A stretch of 5,637 nucleotides of DNA from Myxococcales bacterium (GTDB lineage Bacteria; Myxococcota; Polyangia; Polyangiales; Polyangiaceae), in contig JAGQIY010000631.1 in assembly GCA_020430865.1 (NCBI GenBank), positions 1-5,637 of the forward strand. The letters run 5' to 3'. Under the pieces are notes generated by a model. That model did no database searches, had not been told where the DNA came from, and saw only the letters and a list, made by a program, of their open reading frames with translations. Each line of letters starts with the position of its first letter. The stretch's first letter is position 1. The position numbers and the translations under genes were made by a program. Shown in pieces: positions 5,515 through 5,637 of this stretch.

Positions 5515-5637
5515 ATGCTGATCGCCGACCCGCGTACACTGCTGCGGAAGCTGAACACGACTTGCACGAAGGCATTCGAGGCTGCGGCTTCGAGCTGCGT
5601 TTCGCATCGTCACTACGAGGTAACCGTCGAGCACGTC
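5515..5637 (+). CDS. clpV: T6SS ATPase ClpV (TssH), N-terminal 41 codons, cut by right edge
   Basis: The visible part is 41 residues, beginning MLIADPRTLLRKLN and ending HRHYEVTVEHV. The pattern L-x-KLN-x-x-C-x-x-A-F/L-E-x-A-A-x-x-C, then S-H/R-x-HY-x-V-x-x-EH, is the opening of the Clp N domain as found in ClpV of type VI secretion systems. General ClpB or ClpA N-termini lack this KLN..C..A.E.AA form. ClpV is a cytoplasmic hexameric AAA+ ATPase that recognises contracted TssB/TssC sheath through its N domain and unfolds it for reuse. Both ATPase modules lie beyond the window. The gene is co-directional with the transglycosylase-like gene 103 bp upstream, so a shared transcript is possible, though the twin palindromes between them could add separate control. 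With only 41 residues seen, the clpV/clpB distinction rests on this motif plus the neighbouring T6SS FHA gene. Confidence 0.85.
   Translation, partial: MLIADPRTLLRKLNTTCTKAFEAAASSCVSHRHYEVTVEHV

Noticed and set aside
5408..5521. 37-codon ORF whose ATGA overlaps the transglycosylase stop and whose end overlaps the clpV start
   Set aside because: The double overlap looks like translational coupling, but third-position G/C is only about 60 percent, it contains the twin palindromes, it lacks a ribosome binding site and the peptide is featureless. Kept only as a possible coupling element.

Overview
The window is GC-rich throughout and gene-dense. It looks like a chromosomal segment of a myxobacterium (Myxococcota, possibly the Polyangia side). 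That placement is an inference from style: the third-position G/C bias, an exported lipoprotein with an Asp/Ala then Gly/Ser/Thr-rich tail, a cysteine-rich 3D-domain protein of a type I associate with this group, and the form of the type VI secretion (T6SS) genes. No rRNA or other marker is present to prove it.

Layout. (1) Positions 2-808, plus strand: the 3' part of a 3D (Asp-Asp-Asp) domain cell-wall protein, cut by the left edge. It converges on (2) 954-1628, minus: a small lipoprotein with a low-complexity tail. Upstream of it on the same strand lie (3) 1681-2346, minus: an exported PAP2-fold protein with a degraded third catalytic motif, and (4) 2448-3755, minus: an FHA-domain T6SS protein (TagH/Fha type). 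A divergent control region (3756-3950 or 3968) separates this leftward block from a rightward block: (5) about 3969-5411, plus: an MltD-like lytic-transglycosylase-fold protein with a LysM-like segment, and (6) 5515 to the right edge, plus: the first 41 codons of tssH/clpV, the T6SS sheath-recycling ATPase.

How the genes fit together. The FHA protein and ClpV identify the right half as one end of a T6SS cluster that must continue to the right. In other T6SSs, FHA proteins receive a Thr-phosphorylation signal that controls assembly, and ClpV disassembles contracted sheath. A lytic transglycosylase is a logical partner because the membrane complex must cross peptidoglycan, but this copy has Ser at the position of the catalytic Glu. 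The PAP2-like protein likewise has Asn at the nucleophilic His position. So two envelope proteins with enzyme folds on either side of the FHA gene look catalytically dead or changed. That is the most unusual thing in the window. Whether the PAP2-like protein and lipoprotein belong to the T6SS is open: they are co-oriented with the FHA gene, but a strong hairpin lies between. No RNA genes, mobile elements or CRISPR arrays were seen, and no gene-free stretch exceeds 300 bases.
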